A DNA stretch of 64,000 nucleotides from Lobosporangium transversale. Lineage: Eukaryota > Mortierellomycota > Mortierellomycetes > Mortierellales > Mortierellaceae. Positions 42,174 through 54,364 of this stretch are shown here, piece after piece (the stretch's first letter is position 1; every line of letters begins with the position of its first letter). A program made the position numbers and the translations under genes. The stretch is taken from NCBI RefSeq assembly GCF_002105155.1, contig NW_019028999.1, positions 62,001 to 126,000 on the forward strand, written 5' to 3'. The notes under the pieces were generated by a model, which saw only the letters and a list, made by a program, of their open reading frames with translations, was not told where the DNA came from and did no database searches.

Positions 42174-45089
42174 TTATACAAAGATATGAGTATTGACATG
42201 ACTATCTGGATGGACCATCATTTCTTGGCTTTTAAACTGGTTCATCTCAATTTTAATTTTCTGAGCCAAGGAAGGCGAAAGGCGATGGGCGGTCGTGTTT
42301 GGATCGCTAGTACGGTCGTATTGGTCGGAGGGCCAGGTGAAGTGGATTGAAGGCTGTGCTGTTGAAAAGCAGAGCTTACGCACGGGCTTTGGATTGAAAG
42401 AGGAGAGCTTGTTATTCTTGTTGGTATTAAGCGTGTGCTGGTTTAGATGACAGAATGAGCGTGGGCTCTGACGATGATGCTCCTGATGCCGATATTGATG
42501 TTGGCTGTCACATTGTTGTTTAGAAATATAGTGGGTAGAATGAGATGGATAATGCGTGTAAGACATGGCGCCTTGATGTGTGCAAGAACATGAAGTCGAG
42601 GCAAGAGCGTTCATAAACTGCTGTTGTTGCTGTTGTTGTCGCTGCTGGAGGAGCCTATGTTGATGTTGCTGTTGCTGTTGGAGCTGGAGATGATCCATGT
42701 ATGGTTGCTGCTGTTGATGCTGAGCTCCATGATATTGCTGTTGCAGCTGATAGGGCTGGTGTCGATGGTTGGTAGATATATCAGGCGAACCATGCGAAGT
42801 TTGACTACTGCTGTAACTCACAGCAGTTCCAGCATTCCCTTGCACATATGGCGCTGTTGATGAGAGCCGGTACCGGCTTAAAGTCTGTATTCCGATTTTT
42901 GAAGAGGCAGAGTCTTGTCGAGATGAAGCTTCGTAGGGATGAAGGTAAGTATCATGATGCTGAGCTTTCTGTCGCCGTTCCTGTACTGAGGATACTGCGG
43001 CTGTGGAAATAGGCGCGACCTTTGGTTTAAGGGGCAGCGTTACAGGTTCATAACCTGCGGAATCTTGTTGAGGATAACCATGATGTTGATGGTGATAACG
43101 TTGATTAATGTATGCGCCGCTCTGATTCTGGTAGAGTGGAGCGAAGCGTTCTAGAGGCTGCTGCGCCTCCAACGCCAAAGGATCTGCATAATAAATACTC
43201 TCATGCTTAATTTCAGAGGAGTGTTTGATTGAATTCCGTTGCTTCCGATCTAGAGACGAGCATTGCCCTTGCTGTCTTGCTTGTCGTCCTGCAAAGCTGC
43301 GCTGATGTCTGTGCCCTTCAGGCCTTGTCGCCCTTTCACTGATGCTTGGTCCATGCCCTTCAGATGTGGGTTGACTAATTGGACTAGCATTTGGCGAGAG
43401 ACTAATCGCTGGAATTCCTGAAGCACTTGGAAGTTCACAGACACCTAATACTGGTAGTGATGGCTGTTGGTATTGAGGCTGAAGCTGTTGCTGTTTTTTG
43501 AGTGAAGATGCGTGCTGACGATGCCGAACCAAAGCTGATCGAAACGATTTGTTCTCAGAGGCGACGGTCACCATTGGAGTATTCATAGTGCTCGGAATCT
43601 TGCCTTTTCCCTTTGTTTGCTTGCCAAACGCCCCATAAATCTTTGACATTTTGGTCGGCTCAGCTGTAGTCGTCGGCATCACAACCTTGGTATCTATTTT
43701 CGAGCTGCAATTTTTTGACTCTACAGATAATGGCTCGATATCGCTGCTTGTCACAGTACTATTTGTCTGAGCTGTATGATCTCTCTTCCAAGAAGATACT
43801 CTCTGCTCATTTAATTTAGATACAGGTATGTCTGACAAATCATTGAGTGAATGTCTTCGTCTATAACCTGTGATCTGGCGACCTACGGTAATCAAAGGGT
43901 TCTCAGAAGTGGCTGCATACGACGAACGTCGTTTTGGTGGCCGTTGTTTCTTCCTACTTTCAGAAGAGGTTTCGGTAGTGTCTGATCCTCTTGAACTAAA
44001 AAAAGACGTGATGGATGCGAGCGACAGCCGCTTCTTAATTCTTCTCGACGGTGATGGCTCAAGGCCCAAACACTCAGCAGATTCGGGCCGCGTGGAAGTG
44101 GTCGGCAAATCTGTGGCTCCAGTAACTGAAACTGTGCTTGGATGCAGTGTTTGTGTCGTTACATTAGAGCCAGGATACTGATCCTCGGCGTATCCAATAG
44201 CCAGATTAAGTACCAAATCTTCTAGATCAAACTGCAAGTGGGAGCGTGATAACCGTTGCGGCAGCTGCTGCTGTTCTCCATAAGGAGCTATGGTAGCAAC
44301 AGCATGTGGCTTCAATTTAGGAGATCCTGATGGAGAAACATCAGGTGAAGTCAGAGGCGTATTTAGACCAAACTCTGCGTGGCCTACGGACATTGCTGTG
44401 CCACCAGAACTCAAAGAGGATACCGAGCCTCGATGTTGAACTAATTCTGAATCGAATGGCAAAAGGCCTCCATCCTGCCGAACTGATGACAAGGAGATGA
44501 TATCCTCAAGACGAGATTGCTGCCGATTTGTCATATCACTTTTGGTATGGTTAGAGAGGCTAGGGGCTGATTTGGTCTCAGGGAATCCTTCCTTGGCGGA
44601 TGGTATGGTCGCTGATTTGTTGAACACCCTTCGGATCTTTGACACAAAGAGCTTTTTGCGGCCTCTTCCTTCATTGTCCGGAGCACTCGAAGCCATAAAT
44701 TGATTCGATACTCTGATACCGGGAATGGAAGGTAACGGTTGAATAGTGGGTGCTGATACCAGTAACGAAGCTGGTTGCCATTTCTCCCCAAATGAAAAGC
44801 TAGGTGGTAAGGGCGAAGAAGGAGAGGAAGAGGAAACTAGGCCTGAAGGTGTAGAAGAGAGAGGAAGGAATGATGAATGGGCTGTGGCTATTGTAGCCTC
44901 TGTAGGTATGCTCGTAAATGGCAAATAAGGTTCTAGAGTCGACTGTAGGGGATGAATTGGACGCTCATAAACATGGTATGTTGATGTTTGGGAAGAATGA
45001 CTGTAGCGATCATGGGTTCCCAAATAGGTCGTGCCTTGCGAGTCAACTGCAGTTGGAGAATTGTCTTGAGTGATGGAGGCCCAGAGCAT
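42174..45089 (-). CDS. Large Q/S-rich protein with Bni4/Afr1-like C-terminal PP1-docking region
   Basis: One exon from the ATG at 45087-45089 (MLWASITQDNS) encodes 971 residues. The frame is open upstream to 45287, but through an A-rich run on the plus strand that encodes poly-Phe. Most of the chain is low complexity: basic patches KIRRVFNKS and RRIKKRLSLASITSFFS early, a long Gln/His region at about 780-880. The last 65 residues are distinct: RKLCFS, then HFTWPSDQYDRTSDPN, then RLSPSLAQKIKIEMNQFK and a terminal VHPDSHVNTHIFV. From memory this matches the conserved end of Bni4/Afr1, where an RVxF-type motif followed by a [TW]P..YDR block and a ...THFF tail binds type 1 phosphatase. Bni4 anchors chitin synthase at the septin ring. 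That role is inferred. Confidence 0.6.
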   Translation of the reverse strand: MLWASITQDNSPTAVDSQGTTYLGTHDRYSHSSQTSTYHVYERPIHPLQSTLEPYLPFTSIPTEATIATAHSSFLPLSSTPSGLVSSSSPSSPLPPSFSFGEKWQPASLLVSAPTIQPLPSIPGIRVSNQFMASSAPDNEGRGRKKLFVSKIRRVFNKSATIPSAKEGFPETKSAPSLSNHTKSDMTNRQQSRLEDIISLSSVRQDGGLLPFDSELVQHRGSVSSLSSGGTAMSVGHAEFGLNTPLTSPDVSPSGSPKLKPHAVATIAPYGEQQQLPQRLSRSHLQFDLEDLVLNLAIGYAEDQYPGSNVTTQTLHPSTVSVTGATDLPTTSTRPESAECLGLEPSPSRRIKKRLSLASITSFFSSRGSDTTETSSESRKKQRPPKRRSSYAATSENPLITVGRQITGYRRRHSLNDLSDIPVSKLNEQRVSSWKRDHTAQTNSTVTSSDIEPLSVESKNCSSKIDTKVVMPTTTAEPTKMSKIYGAFGKQTKGKGKIPSTMNTPMVTVASENKSFRSALVRHRQHASSLKKQQQLQPQYQQPSLPVLGVCELPSASGIPAISLSPNASPISQPTSEGHGPSISERATRPEGHRHQRSFAGRQARQQGQCSSLDRKQRNSIKHSSEIKHESIYYADPLALEAQQPLERFAPLYQNQSGAYINQRYHHQHHGYPQQDSAGYEPVTLPLKPKVAPISTAAVSSVQERRQKAQHHDTYLHPYEASSRQDSASSKIGIQTLSRYRLSSTAPYVQGNAGTAVSYSSSQTSHGSPDISTNHRHQPYQLQQQYHGAQHQQQQPYMDHLQLQQQQQHQHRLLQQRQQQQQQQFMNALASTSCSCTHQGAMSYTHYPSHSTHYISKQQCDSQHQYRHQEHHRQSPRSFCHLNQHTLNTNKNNKLSSFNPKPVRKLCFSTAQPSIHFTWPSDQYDRTSDPNTTAHRLSPSLAQKIKIEMNQFKSQEMMVHPDSHVNTHIFV

Positions 45090-46425
45090 TGTAGCAAAAA
45101 AAAAAAGAAAAAGAAAAAAAGAACAAAAGAAAAGACAGTGAGTGTAAGTGCGTATAATTCTTCCTTCGATCATACCAGCCATGTCCCTGTTTGTTTGGAA
45201 AGCAACACTGAAAGTAATACTGAAAGCACTAATGAATGAGCCCTGTAGAAGAATTTTTTTTATCCCTGTGCCCTTGGAATGGAACAAAGTGTAATTTTTT
45301 TTTTTTTTATTTTTTATTTTTTAGTTTTTTGTGTGTGGAGGAACAAAAAGCGCACGAGCCATTTCACCGCACGGGCATAGTTGTGGACTCGTAGAGTCAT
45401 TTTTGCTCTTTTTCTTCTAATATCCTTGATATCTATTGACGTTTTACCCTTCTTTTTATTAATGCTACTTCTTCCTGCCATTGTTTTCCTTTCCTTGCCT
45501 AGTGGCGACATTGATATGAGGACAAACTCTATGTTAGCTGAGCAGATTGAGGATATGGATGCGGATACGGGTGTTGATTACATAGGGATAAAGTTGGCAA
45601 AAAGGATTGAGAAGAACTGAGTTACAGGGGCAGTAGAATTCGAAGTCGAGGTGAATGAAGTAAGAGGAAGAGGAAAATGAAAAGCATGGCCAAATTTACC
45701 GAATAAGAGTGATGGAGAGGATAGGTATGGCAATGAGTCCAAGGGGGTGACATTCTAGGTCATTATAGTAAGGCCCTGCATCTTACCATCATAGTTCTGA
45801 GAGTGTATCTGGACTCGTTCGGAGGGGTTTCCATAATAAACTTGAGTATATCGTCCCTTCATATTGCTGCTGTCTTCCATGAAGGGGACCGATATTGGTG
45901 GCAGAGATTGATGCGAATGTAATTTATCCATAATAATATGCCACTATGATTTTGTGAACGTGCCCAATTGTATAAATAGGTGGCGCGCTGGAGACAGCGA
46001 AGGGATTGGTAGTGAGATGTAATAAAATGGTGAAGATTTATAAGAAAGGAGGTGGGGGGTGGGGCAGCACAATTGTAGTAATGATCTATAATCAACTCTT
46101 TAGGTCTTTCAGTGTTTAATTTTTGGAATTGCAAGGAAGTGGTCACTGTGCAGATTAATTGCTCAGAGGAACCTAGAAAGGAGGCAGAAAGGAGGGGCTA
46201 GTTGCGTGGTGGCTGGTCCGAAAGTTCTCTAAGCGATAGTACTGATGTCACTGTTATTCTTGCTGCTCTTGGTGTGAAGAAGTCCCCATAGACTAAATAG
46301 TAAGCATTTCAGCCAAAAAGTAGAAGTAAGGCGTGTGGAAGCAGGGAAATAAAGTAACAAGCGATGGTAAGGGAGATGGAGGAAGTATAGACGCGAGAGT
46401 AAAGTGAAGGATAGGGAAAGACAGG

Positions 46426-46458
<33 letters not shown>

Positions 46459-48890
46459 GGGAATCAACCTGAAAAGTGAAGTTTGTCTATATTAAGGAAT
46501 GAAATCTTGCGTTGAGTGGTTGCGAAATGTGATTACATGTATTTGATGCCGTTCTCAACCATACTACAAACAATAAAAGGAGGGAAAGAGGGAGGGAGGG
46601 ACAGGGAAAATAGAAAGAAGGAAGGAAAGACAAATATTTTTACAGGGTGTAAATCGTGAACGCAGGGTAAACAAGTTAAAAACAGCAATAAGCAAGTCAT
46701 TCGCTCCAACCTTTTTGGGGAATTGTGCTCTGGGACTCATCCCCCACCTGTATTTGCTCACATGTAGTCGTCGAAAGAAGACCAATAATAATAATAATAA
46801 ATGGTAAAAGGGTATAAGGTGGCGTTTTGCTTGCTATCTCGCCCACGCATCCACAGAATTTTTAAGGGGGCGATAATATGAAAGAAAGAAAAAAAATTAC
46901 AAGGACGGTCTCTGATCAGCCTCGTTCCCTATACTTTATCGCTTTGGTTACTTTCTCCTAATACTTATTCATTATCCTCTCAAGCGAAACTGGGGAAGAG
47001 GAATATCACGAGCATGATAATGAAAGAACACTCATCAATGGAATACACAGTCTAAAATTCCTTATAATTGGTTGTTCTAGTCTATGACGCGTCCCATGCA
47101 CGCGAGCAGCAAAAGACCATGCAAGATGCTTATAATAAAATCAGGAGAAAGGAAGAAGACCACAGAATAGGTGAATTTTTAGATGTAGGGGAGAAGATTC
47201 AGCGCGATTTTCATGACCAAAATGCGGAAGAAAGAGGAGAGGATGAAAAACGGTAAGCGGGGCAATTATGAGCTTATGCACGTTAAGAGACAGATAAAAG
47301 GAATAAAAGAGACTCTGTGCAGGAAATAATTCCAATTAGACACCCAAGCAGCCGGGAGAAATAAAAATAAGGGAAGGAAACAGTGGGAAAGGGGACGACG
47401 AGACTGTGGGAGGAGGGAGAAGTTTAGAATCAATAGGAAAAAGGGGGTTGGACTTAAGGTTGGAATGGATTGCGTTTTTTTGGTAGGGTCTAATTCTGGA
47501 GGGCTTGTTTTTGCCAGGGATAAATGCAATTAACACGGAAAGGATAGATCGTCAATACTGTTCACATGGTCAAGATCGACAGCATTGTTTCCTTTGGGGG
47601 ATAAAATGGTGCATCATGTACAGAAAAGTCAAAGGTGTGCTCGGATAGTAGTTTCACAATTTGAGAATTTGTTCTTGATAGACATGATCAAGCGGTCAAG
47701 GACGAAAAAGAATGCCGCAGCTGGCACACGAATAATGAGATGCACATCAGAGGGGGGCCAAACTCTCTTATCGTAGGGCTTGTGCGTGCAATTTGTAGGA
47801 GATGTAGAGATCCAATCTAATTGATCTTAGTTAAAATCATCTAAAGGTTTTTAGGATGATATGGCGCAGCCGAAAACGCGTTCTTCCTGCGTCGATGCTG
47901 GCCTGACCGCCTTAAAAGATCTCTCTCCCGGCGAGACTAATTTAAACAGGCAGAGTTGCTCTTAAAGTATTATCAAGATGTTTTATGACAGAGGGCATTG
48001 GTTGTCAACCATTAGTCTTGATATTTTTATAGATGTTGTTAACTTTTTTTCTTTCAGTATACTTATACATCGTGATATCCCAAGGATTGCGAGGCCGTTA
48101 AGAGTAATGTACAAGTTTTAATGCTGCTTTTTTTTTTTTTTTATCTGATACGTTACATAATTTAGAATGTCCAGAGACTTGAATATGAAAATAGCTTTTT
48201 ACTGGTCACTGTTGTATCCCACAGCATTCCTTAAACTAATATACACGTAAAGTAGTTGTAGCAAGCGAATACAGTGGTATGTTGCTTCCTTTTATATTCG
48301 CTTGGACAGACTTGTAACCATCACATTCACCAGTGTGGCAAATGCTAGAAATGAATACTGAGCTAAATGATCAAGGAAGAAAAGACAGATAGAAATGAAG
48401 GAGCAATAAAGCCCAACGATTGCTTTTTTTTTTTATCCTTCCTTGTGCAACCCCTTGTACACCCTGACCATTTTTACCCCTTTGTTTCTGAACCCCCACC
48501 CCCTCCATCTTTCTGCGTCTTCCCACCGTCTTGTGTCTCCATCATGCAAATTCAAATGAACACAGAAAACGAAAATAACATTCGTTGTGGACACAATAGG
48601 GAATACATGAAGCCAGCCGTTCCCATTGTAAACATGTAAACAAAACAGTAATCGAAAAACAACTGCAACGACAACTGCAACAACATCACAAAGACAAAAA
48701 ATGAACGGGTACGTGTATTGTTATGGAAGCAAGGGTCTTTATCAGTTGGTGCGGTGCCATGAAGAAGAGTGGATGTTTTAAAGCCGTGGCATGCAGGTGG
48801 TGCTGGCTGGCTTCATTTGTTTCTTTGTCTACTTTTCCTCCTCAATGACACATGGTCTGTCTTTCTTTTGATTTATCATTCCTTCACAAT

Positions 48891-48923
<33 letters not shown>

Positions 48924-49224
48924 CATCTATCCTTTCTTCATTTTGCATCTCTCTTTCGCCTTCTTTTTCCTTCTTGTCTATTTTCCCTCTTTCCTTCCTG
49001 TAGCCCGTCGATCCTCTCGGTCCCTGGTCCCGAACTCTAAACCCTAGTGCATATCCAACACATAATCACTCGTATACTTTACAACATTTGTTGTTCCAGG
49101 ACACCCTCACTTTTAATACACAGACTTCATTTGTCCCAACCTCAAACCTGTCTTCGCCACAGAGACAATTTAATTCAATTCTCTTAGTATTTACCGGAAT
49201 ATAATCTCAGCCTCTGTAGCCACC
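45090..49224. other. 4.1 kb gene-poor spacer
   Basis: It separates the Bni4-like and Cid1-type genes, which diverge. Open frames at 45381-45620 (plus, with a very hydrophobic N-terminal half) and 47068-47256 (plus, charged) are not recognised, and I do not call them genes. There is an A run at about 46425-46454 and a T run at about 48894-48923. The right end (48860-49020) is pyrimidine-rich and probably promoter. Confidence 0.5.
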
Positions 49225-49719
49225 ATGACCAACAGTAACACCAGCCATCACACCCAGCAACTCACCGAGGACATGACGACACTTGCAGAAGTAAGCACTA
49301 ACGAGATTGATGCAGTAGCTCAGATTTTTTTTTTTTTTTTTTTTTTTTTGGGTTTAATGAATTCCTTGTGGCGTGAGCGTGGGGGAGCATATGTGCCTGA
49401 CCAATGTGGAATTCACAATTGTTGTCGCTATTGTTATAATTGTACTAATAATTGTCATTGTTACAATAAATGGTAATCACTCTATTAACGTTGTATACAT
49501 GCCATGTCCCTTCCCATGCATGCATAACAGGAAGTAGCCATTTCAGAACAAGGAAAGCAACTTCGAGAAAACTTGGTAACTCGCGTGCAGGGTATCCTCA
49601 ATACAGAATGGCCAAAGGAAACCAAGATTGAGATCTTTGGGTGAGTGATGAGGAACTTGAAAATATCTTGATCAAACTGAGGAGAAAGGAGGATACCACA
49701 CGCGCTTTTTCACACCCTG

Positions 49720-49757
<38 letters not shown>

Positions 49758-51158
49758 TCTCCAATCCCTTTTGGCTAGAATCAAACAACGCCTTATTCAG
49801 GAGAAAAGGGATCAATGGGGAACAAAAGAGTGTGTGAAAGTGAGGGGACCAGGAGGTATTTGGAGTAAAACAGGAGACTGACTATCTCTATCTTACTGTT
49901 AAAATATACATCCGGGTTGACAATGGACAATGGACAATGGACAATTGGATCATTGCAGCTCATTCGCATCAGGACTCGCAACCGATTCCAGTGATCTTGA
50001 CTTGGTAATTCTTCCTGCTTTGCATGATCAAGGCCAGGATTTGACAACGCCTGGTCGGTTCCAGGATTTGTTTGTCTTGAAGACCCTATTCCAGCGCTGT
50101 AAGTTCACTTTCACGCCTCTCCTCCTTTCTTTCTAATCTCAAATCCCTCATTCCACACATATTTCTCATCCATATAAAAAACCTATAATATGAGTTGTTC
50201 CGACTTTTTAGCATGTGGATGCTGCCTATCATTGCATCGTGCCCCATCACCAGAAGTAGCTGGGTTTGGACAGGGCACAACCTCTTTTTTTTTTTTTTTT
50301 TTTTTTTTGAGCCCTGTGTGATGCTGTTGTGGCAAGGTGTGAAAAATAATGTGCACAAAAGAAAAAAAACGCTTACTCCACTCTTCACAACGCATTGGGA
50401 ATAATTTGTGGCTACAATAATATTTATGCATAGACAGCATGAAGGACGTTGAAGTGATTCAAGGGGCACGGGTCCCTATCCTGAAGTTTACGGATCACAA
50501 GACGGCCATCAGGGTAGATGTTAATTATGGCCAATATACCGGTCTCTATAATACTCGATTGATTGAATCCTACGTCCGAATCGATGAACGCGTCAAGACA
50601 TTCCTTTATGTCCTCAAGGCCTTCGTCAAGGCACGCGGAATCAATGAGCCAGCCTTGGGATCGCTTAGTAGTTATTGTTACATCCTTATGGCCATCTCTT
50701 ACTTTCAGACCCTTCTCATCCCTGTTCTTCCCTCTTTGCAGGACCCACACTTGATCCCCCATACTGTGCCCAATCCAGGACCCTATGGATCAATACAGAT
50801 GGTCAATGTAGCTTTCACAGACCCATCGAGAATTCGGCCATGTATTCCACGGAATAGCATGACGCTTGGAGAGTTGTTCTTGGGATTTCTGGAATATTAT
50901 GGAAGTAAATTTGAGTATACAAAGTCATGTGTGAGCATCCGGTGTGGTGGGGTTGTCCCTCGAGAGGAAGTTCCCTCTAGCTGGGCACGACACGCATTTG
51001 TGGTGGAGGATCCATTTATCCTTGACTTTAATGCCGCAGGTGCCAGGCAAGATATGATGAACGTCATCCGACATGAATTCCAAGCTGCAGTACAGGCCTT
51101 AAAGGACGGTCGTGGGTTAGGTGCGATCCTCACTACACGGCAGCCGTACAAGTTTTAA
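49225..51158 (+). CDS. Cid1-type non-canonical poly(A)/poly(U) polymerase
   Basis: Four exons (49225-49290, 49531-49640, 49959-50098, 50434-51158) encode 346 residues. The nucleotidyltransferase motif spans intron 2: IFG then SFASGLATDSSDLDLVI, with catalytic Asp at about 71 and 73. The third Asp is in IRVDVNYGQYTGLYNT (about 134). The PAP-associated region contains ALGSLSSYCYILMAISYFQ and MTLGELFLGFLEYYG. These are the features of the Cid1/Gld2/TUTase group that adds A or U tails to RNA. There is no zinc knuckle or RNA-binding domain, and the length is near Cid1 (405). Adenylyl versus uridylyl preference cannot be told here. Intron 2 ends with four near-copies of ACAATGG. Intron 3 carries a T run of about 25. 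Confidence 0.88.
49724..49757. repeat. (ATT)n microsatellite in an intron
   Basis: About eleven ATT units lie in intron 2 of the Cid1-type gene. Confidence 0.85.
49918..49947 (+). repeat. Heptamer tandem repeat before a 3' splice site
   Basis: Four consecutive near-copies of GACAATG lie 11 bases before the CAG acceptor of intron 2 in the Cid1-type gene, replacing a normal pyrimidine tract. Confidence 0.75.
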
Positions 51159-51602
51159 TAAGCAGTTCAAGGATGGAAAGCTTAGCCATATGACACGCAG
51201 CCATATGCACGCAGGCGTGTGAAATAAAAAAAAATAAAAAAAAAAAAATAAAAAGCATAGAGATTCTCCATAAGACTTCCATCCCATTGCGGATCTATAC
51301 GATTCACCAGCTTACACCTGCATCATCCAAGCTGGATCCATCACCCTCCTAGCACTACCATTAATTCAAAGCATCCAGCAGAGAAGATGATCCCCCTTTT
51401 TTTGGAATAAAAATGTTAATATCAAGCTTAAAGGAAGACAAATGTAAATGTACAGATTTTATTGCATTCATAATTCAACGTCAAAAGCCAACTTTCCTTG
51501 ATCCGTAAGCGCGCTTTGGATCTCTAACAAAACTAAACAAACCTTTTTTTTTTTTTTTTTTTTTTTATTGTCTACATTAATCTAACTCTCGCCCTATCCT
51601 CT
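51159..51602. other. Spacer between convergent genes
   Basis: It lies between the Cid1-type stop and the Nop13-like stop. It holds an interrupted A run (about 51224-51252), a T run (about 51545-51567) and AATAAA-like hexamers for both strands. No gene is seen. Confidence 0.6.
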
Positions 51603-53352
51603 TTAACTAAATGTGATCTTGTTGCCCTTGAACTCGGTGATGCCTTGGGATGCTCTTTGGGCATTAGCAAGTGCAAAACCAGGGCGTTGATGACCCTGCA
51701 GTTTCTTCGGCTTTGATCCATCACCAGGCTGACGTCTTTGACGCTTAGCTTTTTGCTCCGCATTGAATCTTCGCCTCTCTTCTTCTGCTGCTTCATCCGT
51801 TGCGTCTTTACCTGCACTGTTCTCTCCTCCATCAACATCATCTGCTGGAATCTCGCCACGAGCAATCGCTGCTGCCTTCTCCTCATCTCGCTTATGTTTC
51901 CTGTACTCTCGAGGGTTACCTCTCAAGGTGGCCTCCGCTGAAGCATATTCAATGTTTAATTTGCGGCCGTCTAAAAAGCGCTTCGCCGGGTCAGTCAATG
52001 CCGCTGAAGCTGATTCCGGAGCCATATAATCAATATAAGCAAATCTACAAAGATAAAGAGAAAATATCCAGGAATGCGCGGTTAAAAAAATAAAAATAAA
52101 AATAAAAATAAAAATAAAAATAAAAATAAAAATAAAAATAAAAATAAAAATAAAAATAAAAATAAAAATAAAAAAGTTAGAAATAGAAAATATTTATAAG
52201 GCTAAAATCTATTACATCCATGTCAGTGGTACTATGCAAGACTTACCCTTTGCATTTACCAGAGTCCTCAAAGGTAGCCAAGCGCACCTTACGAATCTCG
52301 CCACAATCTTCAAACAATTTCTGAAGACTCTCTTTTGTAGTTTGGAAAGAAAGATTGCCGATAAAGAGTGTGGGCGAGACTGCATGCTTCTGCTTCAAGG
52401 CCTTCCCTTGGAGCTCACCTTTGGAAACAGCCGGGCGTCCTTCAAAGGATTTACTAGACTTAATCAATACTTTTCGCCCCTCGAGCTCGGATTCTGACAA
52501 CTTGATCGCGTTCTCCTGAGCCTCAGCAGTCTCAAAGTCCACGTAGGCAAAACCTTTGTTACCCTTCTTATTAAATCCAGATCCTGAAGGCATGTTGACA
52601 CGAGTGATTTCAGCCCCGACATTACGGAAAAAGTGTCGTAATGCTTTCTCTGTGGTCAAGAAAGAAAGATTTCCGATCCAGATACCAAACTCTCCTTTAC
52701 GACCAGGCCCTTCCTTCTTTTTGCTTTTATCCTTCTTGTCCTTCTTTTTCTTCTTCTTGTTATCCTCGCCATCATTATCAGCATTTTCGGGTGCTTCTGC
52801 TTCATCACCGTCTTCTTCTTCACTATTATTCGCTTGAGCTTTCTTATCTTTTTTCCGTACTTTTTTCCTCTTGGACTTTGGCGGTGGTTGAGTATCTGGA
52901 TCATCTGAATCTTCTGAAGAGGATGAATCTGAGGCTGATTCTGATTCTGATTCCGATTGTGATGAAGAGTTTGTTACAGCCTTTGATTTGCTCTTTTTAT
53001 TTTTGTTTTTGTCATCGTGGTCATCTTCCTTGTCACTATCATCATCCGAACTCGAATCCGAACTCCTCTTACGCTTTTTGTTTTCCTTTTTTGATGCACT
53101 GTCTTTTTTGGCTACCTTGGCTGCTTTTGCTTCAGCTTCCTTTGCCGATTTTTTAAGTTTTTTCTATTTTGAATTGAGGCAGAGAAACTTGAATAGGTAA
53201 AGTGGCCGAGGAGGTGGTTTTTTTTTTGTCTAAAGACGAGGAGACGAACTTGACAGGGGAAGCTAAAATACCTTCTCTTTCTTTTCGTCTTTTACTGCAG
53301 GCGCATTGCTATGCCATGTCAAGAAATCGTAAGGTTCATCAGTTGCATCCAT
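51603..53352 (-). CDS. NOP13: Nop13-like nucleolar protein with two RRMs
   Basis: Three exons (53272-53352, 52247-53163, 51603-52044) encode 479 residues. The N-terminal MDATDEPYDFLTWHS is followed by about 150 residues of alternating Lys-rich and Ser/Asp/Glu-rich tracts typical of nucleolar proteins. RRM1 runs from about 186 (IWIGNLSF, RNP2; KGFAYVDF, RNP1). RRM2 runs from about 294 (LFIGNLSF; CKGFAYIDY, interrupted by intron 2). The C-terminal part ends RPGFALANAQRASQGITEF and GNKITFS, a tail that I associate with yeast Nop13 and its S. pombe relative. It probably acts in pre-rRNA processing in the nucleolus. Gar2/Nsr1 was considered, but there is no RGG tail. Intron 2 contains a long hexanucleotide microsatellite. 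Confidence 0.8.
52089..52176. repeat. (TAAAAA)n microsatellite in an intron
   Basis: About fourteen tandem TAAAAA units lie in intron 2 of the Nop13-like gene. On the sense (minus) strand this is (ATTTTT)n and makes up nearly half of the 202-base intron. Confidence 0.9.
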
Positions 53353-53530
53353 AATGTCTTTAGTTTTCCTGTTTTGAAATGAGTATAGCTGCAAAAAAAA
53401 AAAAAAAAGAGCTCAAAAAAAAAAAAAAAAAAATCAACAAGGTTATGTGGCTTGGACATGTTGTGTGATCTGTTGCCACCAAAAAAAAACTACTTAGATC
53501 AAAATTTATTATACAAAATTACTATCAATT

Positions 53531-54330
53531 CTAAAAGAACACATTCTTGGCCTGAGAAATCATGGACTCTGTAGGACAATAAGGACATTTGAATCGTTGG
53601 CTACAAGGAAATAAGAGTGCCAATTAGATTACTTTTTTTTTTTTTTTTGCTATTCTAACACACAATACAAGTAGCTGCCCACTTACTTTGCATTTCCACG
53701 TCCGAGTTTCACCAAACTCTCCTTACAAATGACATGGCCACAGACCATCATCATGGGTGGATTCTCCTCTGTAGCTTGCTCCTTTGACACAGGGCAGGCA
53801 AAGATTGAATGAAATTTCGTATTGTCCGTCAAGTTGATCTCAACCTGCCAATAAAGAATCATTCCATGATACCATACGAGGAAAAAAAAAAAAAAAAAAA
53901 AAAAAAGATGTTTCAGTTAGTTGAAGACAGGATAGTACAAAGAATAAGACTATTGAACTCATTCTACGACATACTGGAAGCTCGCTCTGCTGGCTCCATT
54001 CAGTCTTCTTGGCCTTCATGATTGCCACCATCTTATTGATAGTTGGTAGGGCTTGAGTACCCACGGTTACACTATTATTTATATATAAACATAAATGAGT
54101 TAGAGAATCAAGGTATGATCGTAACAAAAGGGTAACGTAGCATACAAAATAGAAAGAAACTTACCTAACATAGAGTGGACTCTCGCAAGGCAGACCGATG
54201 AGGCTGCAAAAGTCTCGTGTGAACATATGTTGAATATCATCACTAAAGCTGGGTGTAATGAGGTCGGCATATGGTGATGTCTCAATGCGATCCATATAGG
54301 CAATACAACCCATAAGACGAAGAATCTCTA

Positions 54331-54364
<34 letters not shown>

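Noticed and set aside
45090..45287. N-terminal extension of the Bni4-like protein
   Set aside because: The extra 66 codons run through an A-rich tract on the plus strand that codes poly-Phe; more likely leader or intron.
47068..47256. 62-codon charged frame on the plus strand
   Set aside because: Composition is plausible, but it is short, isolated and without recognisable features.
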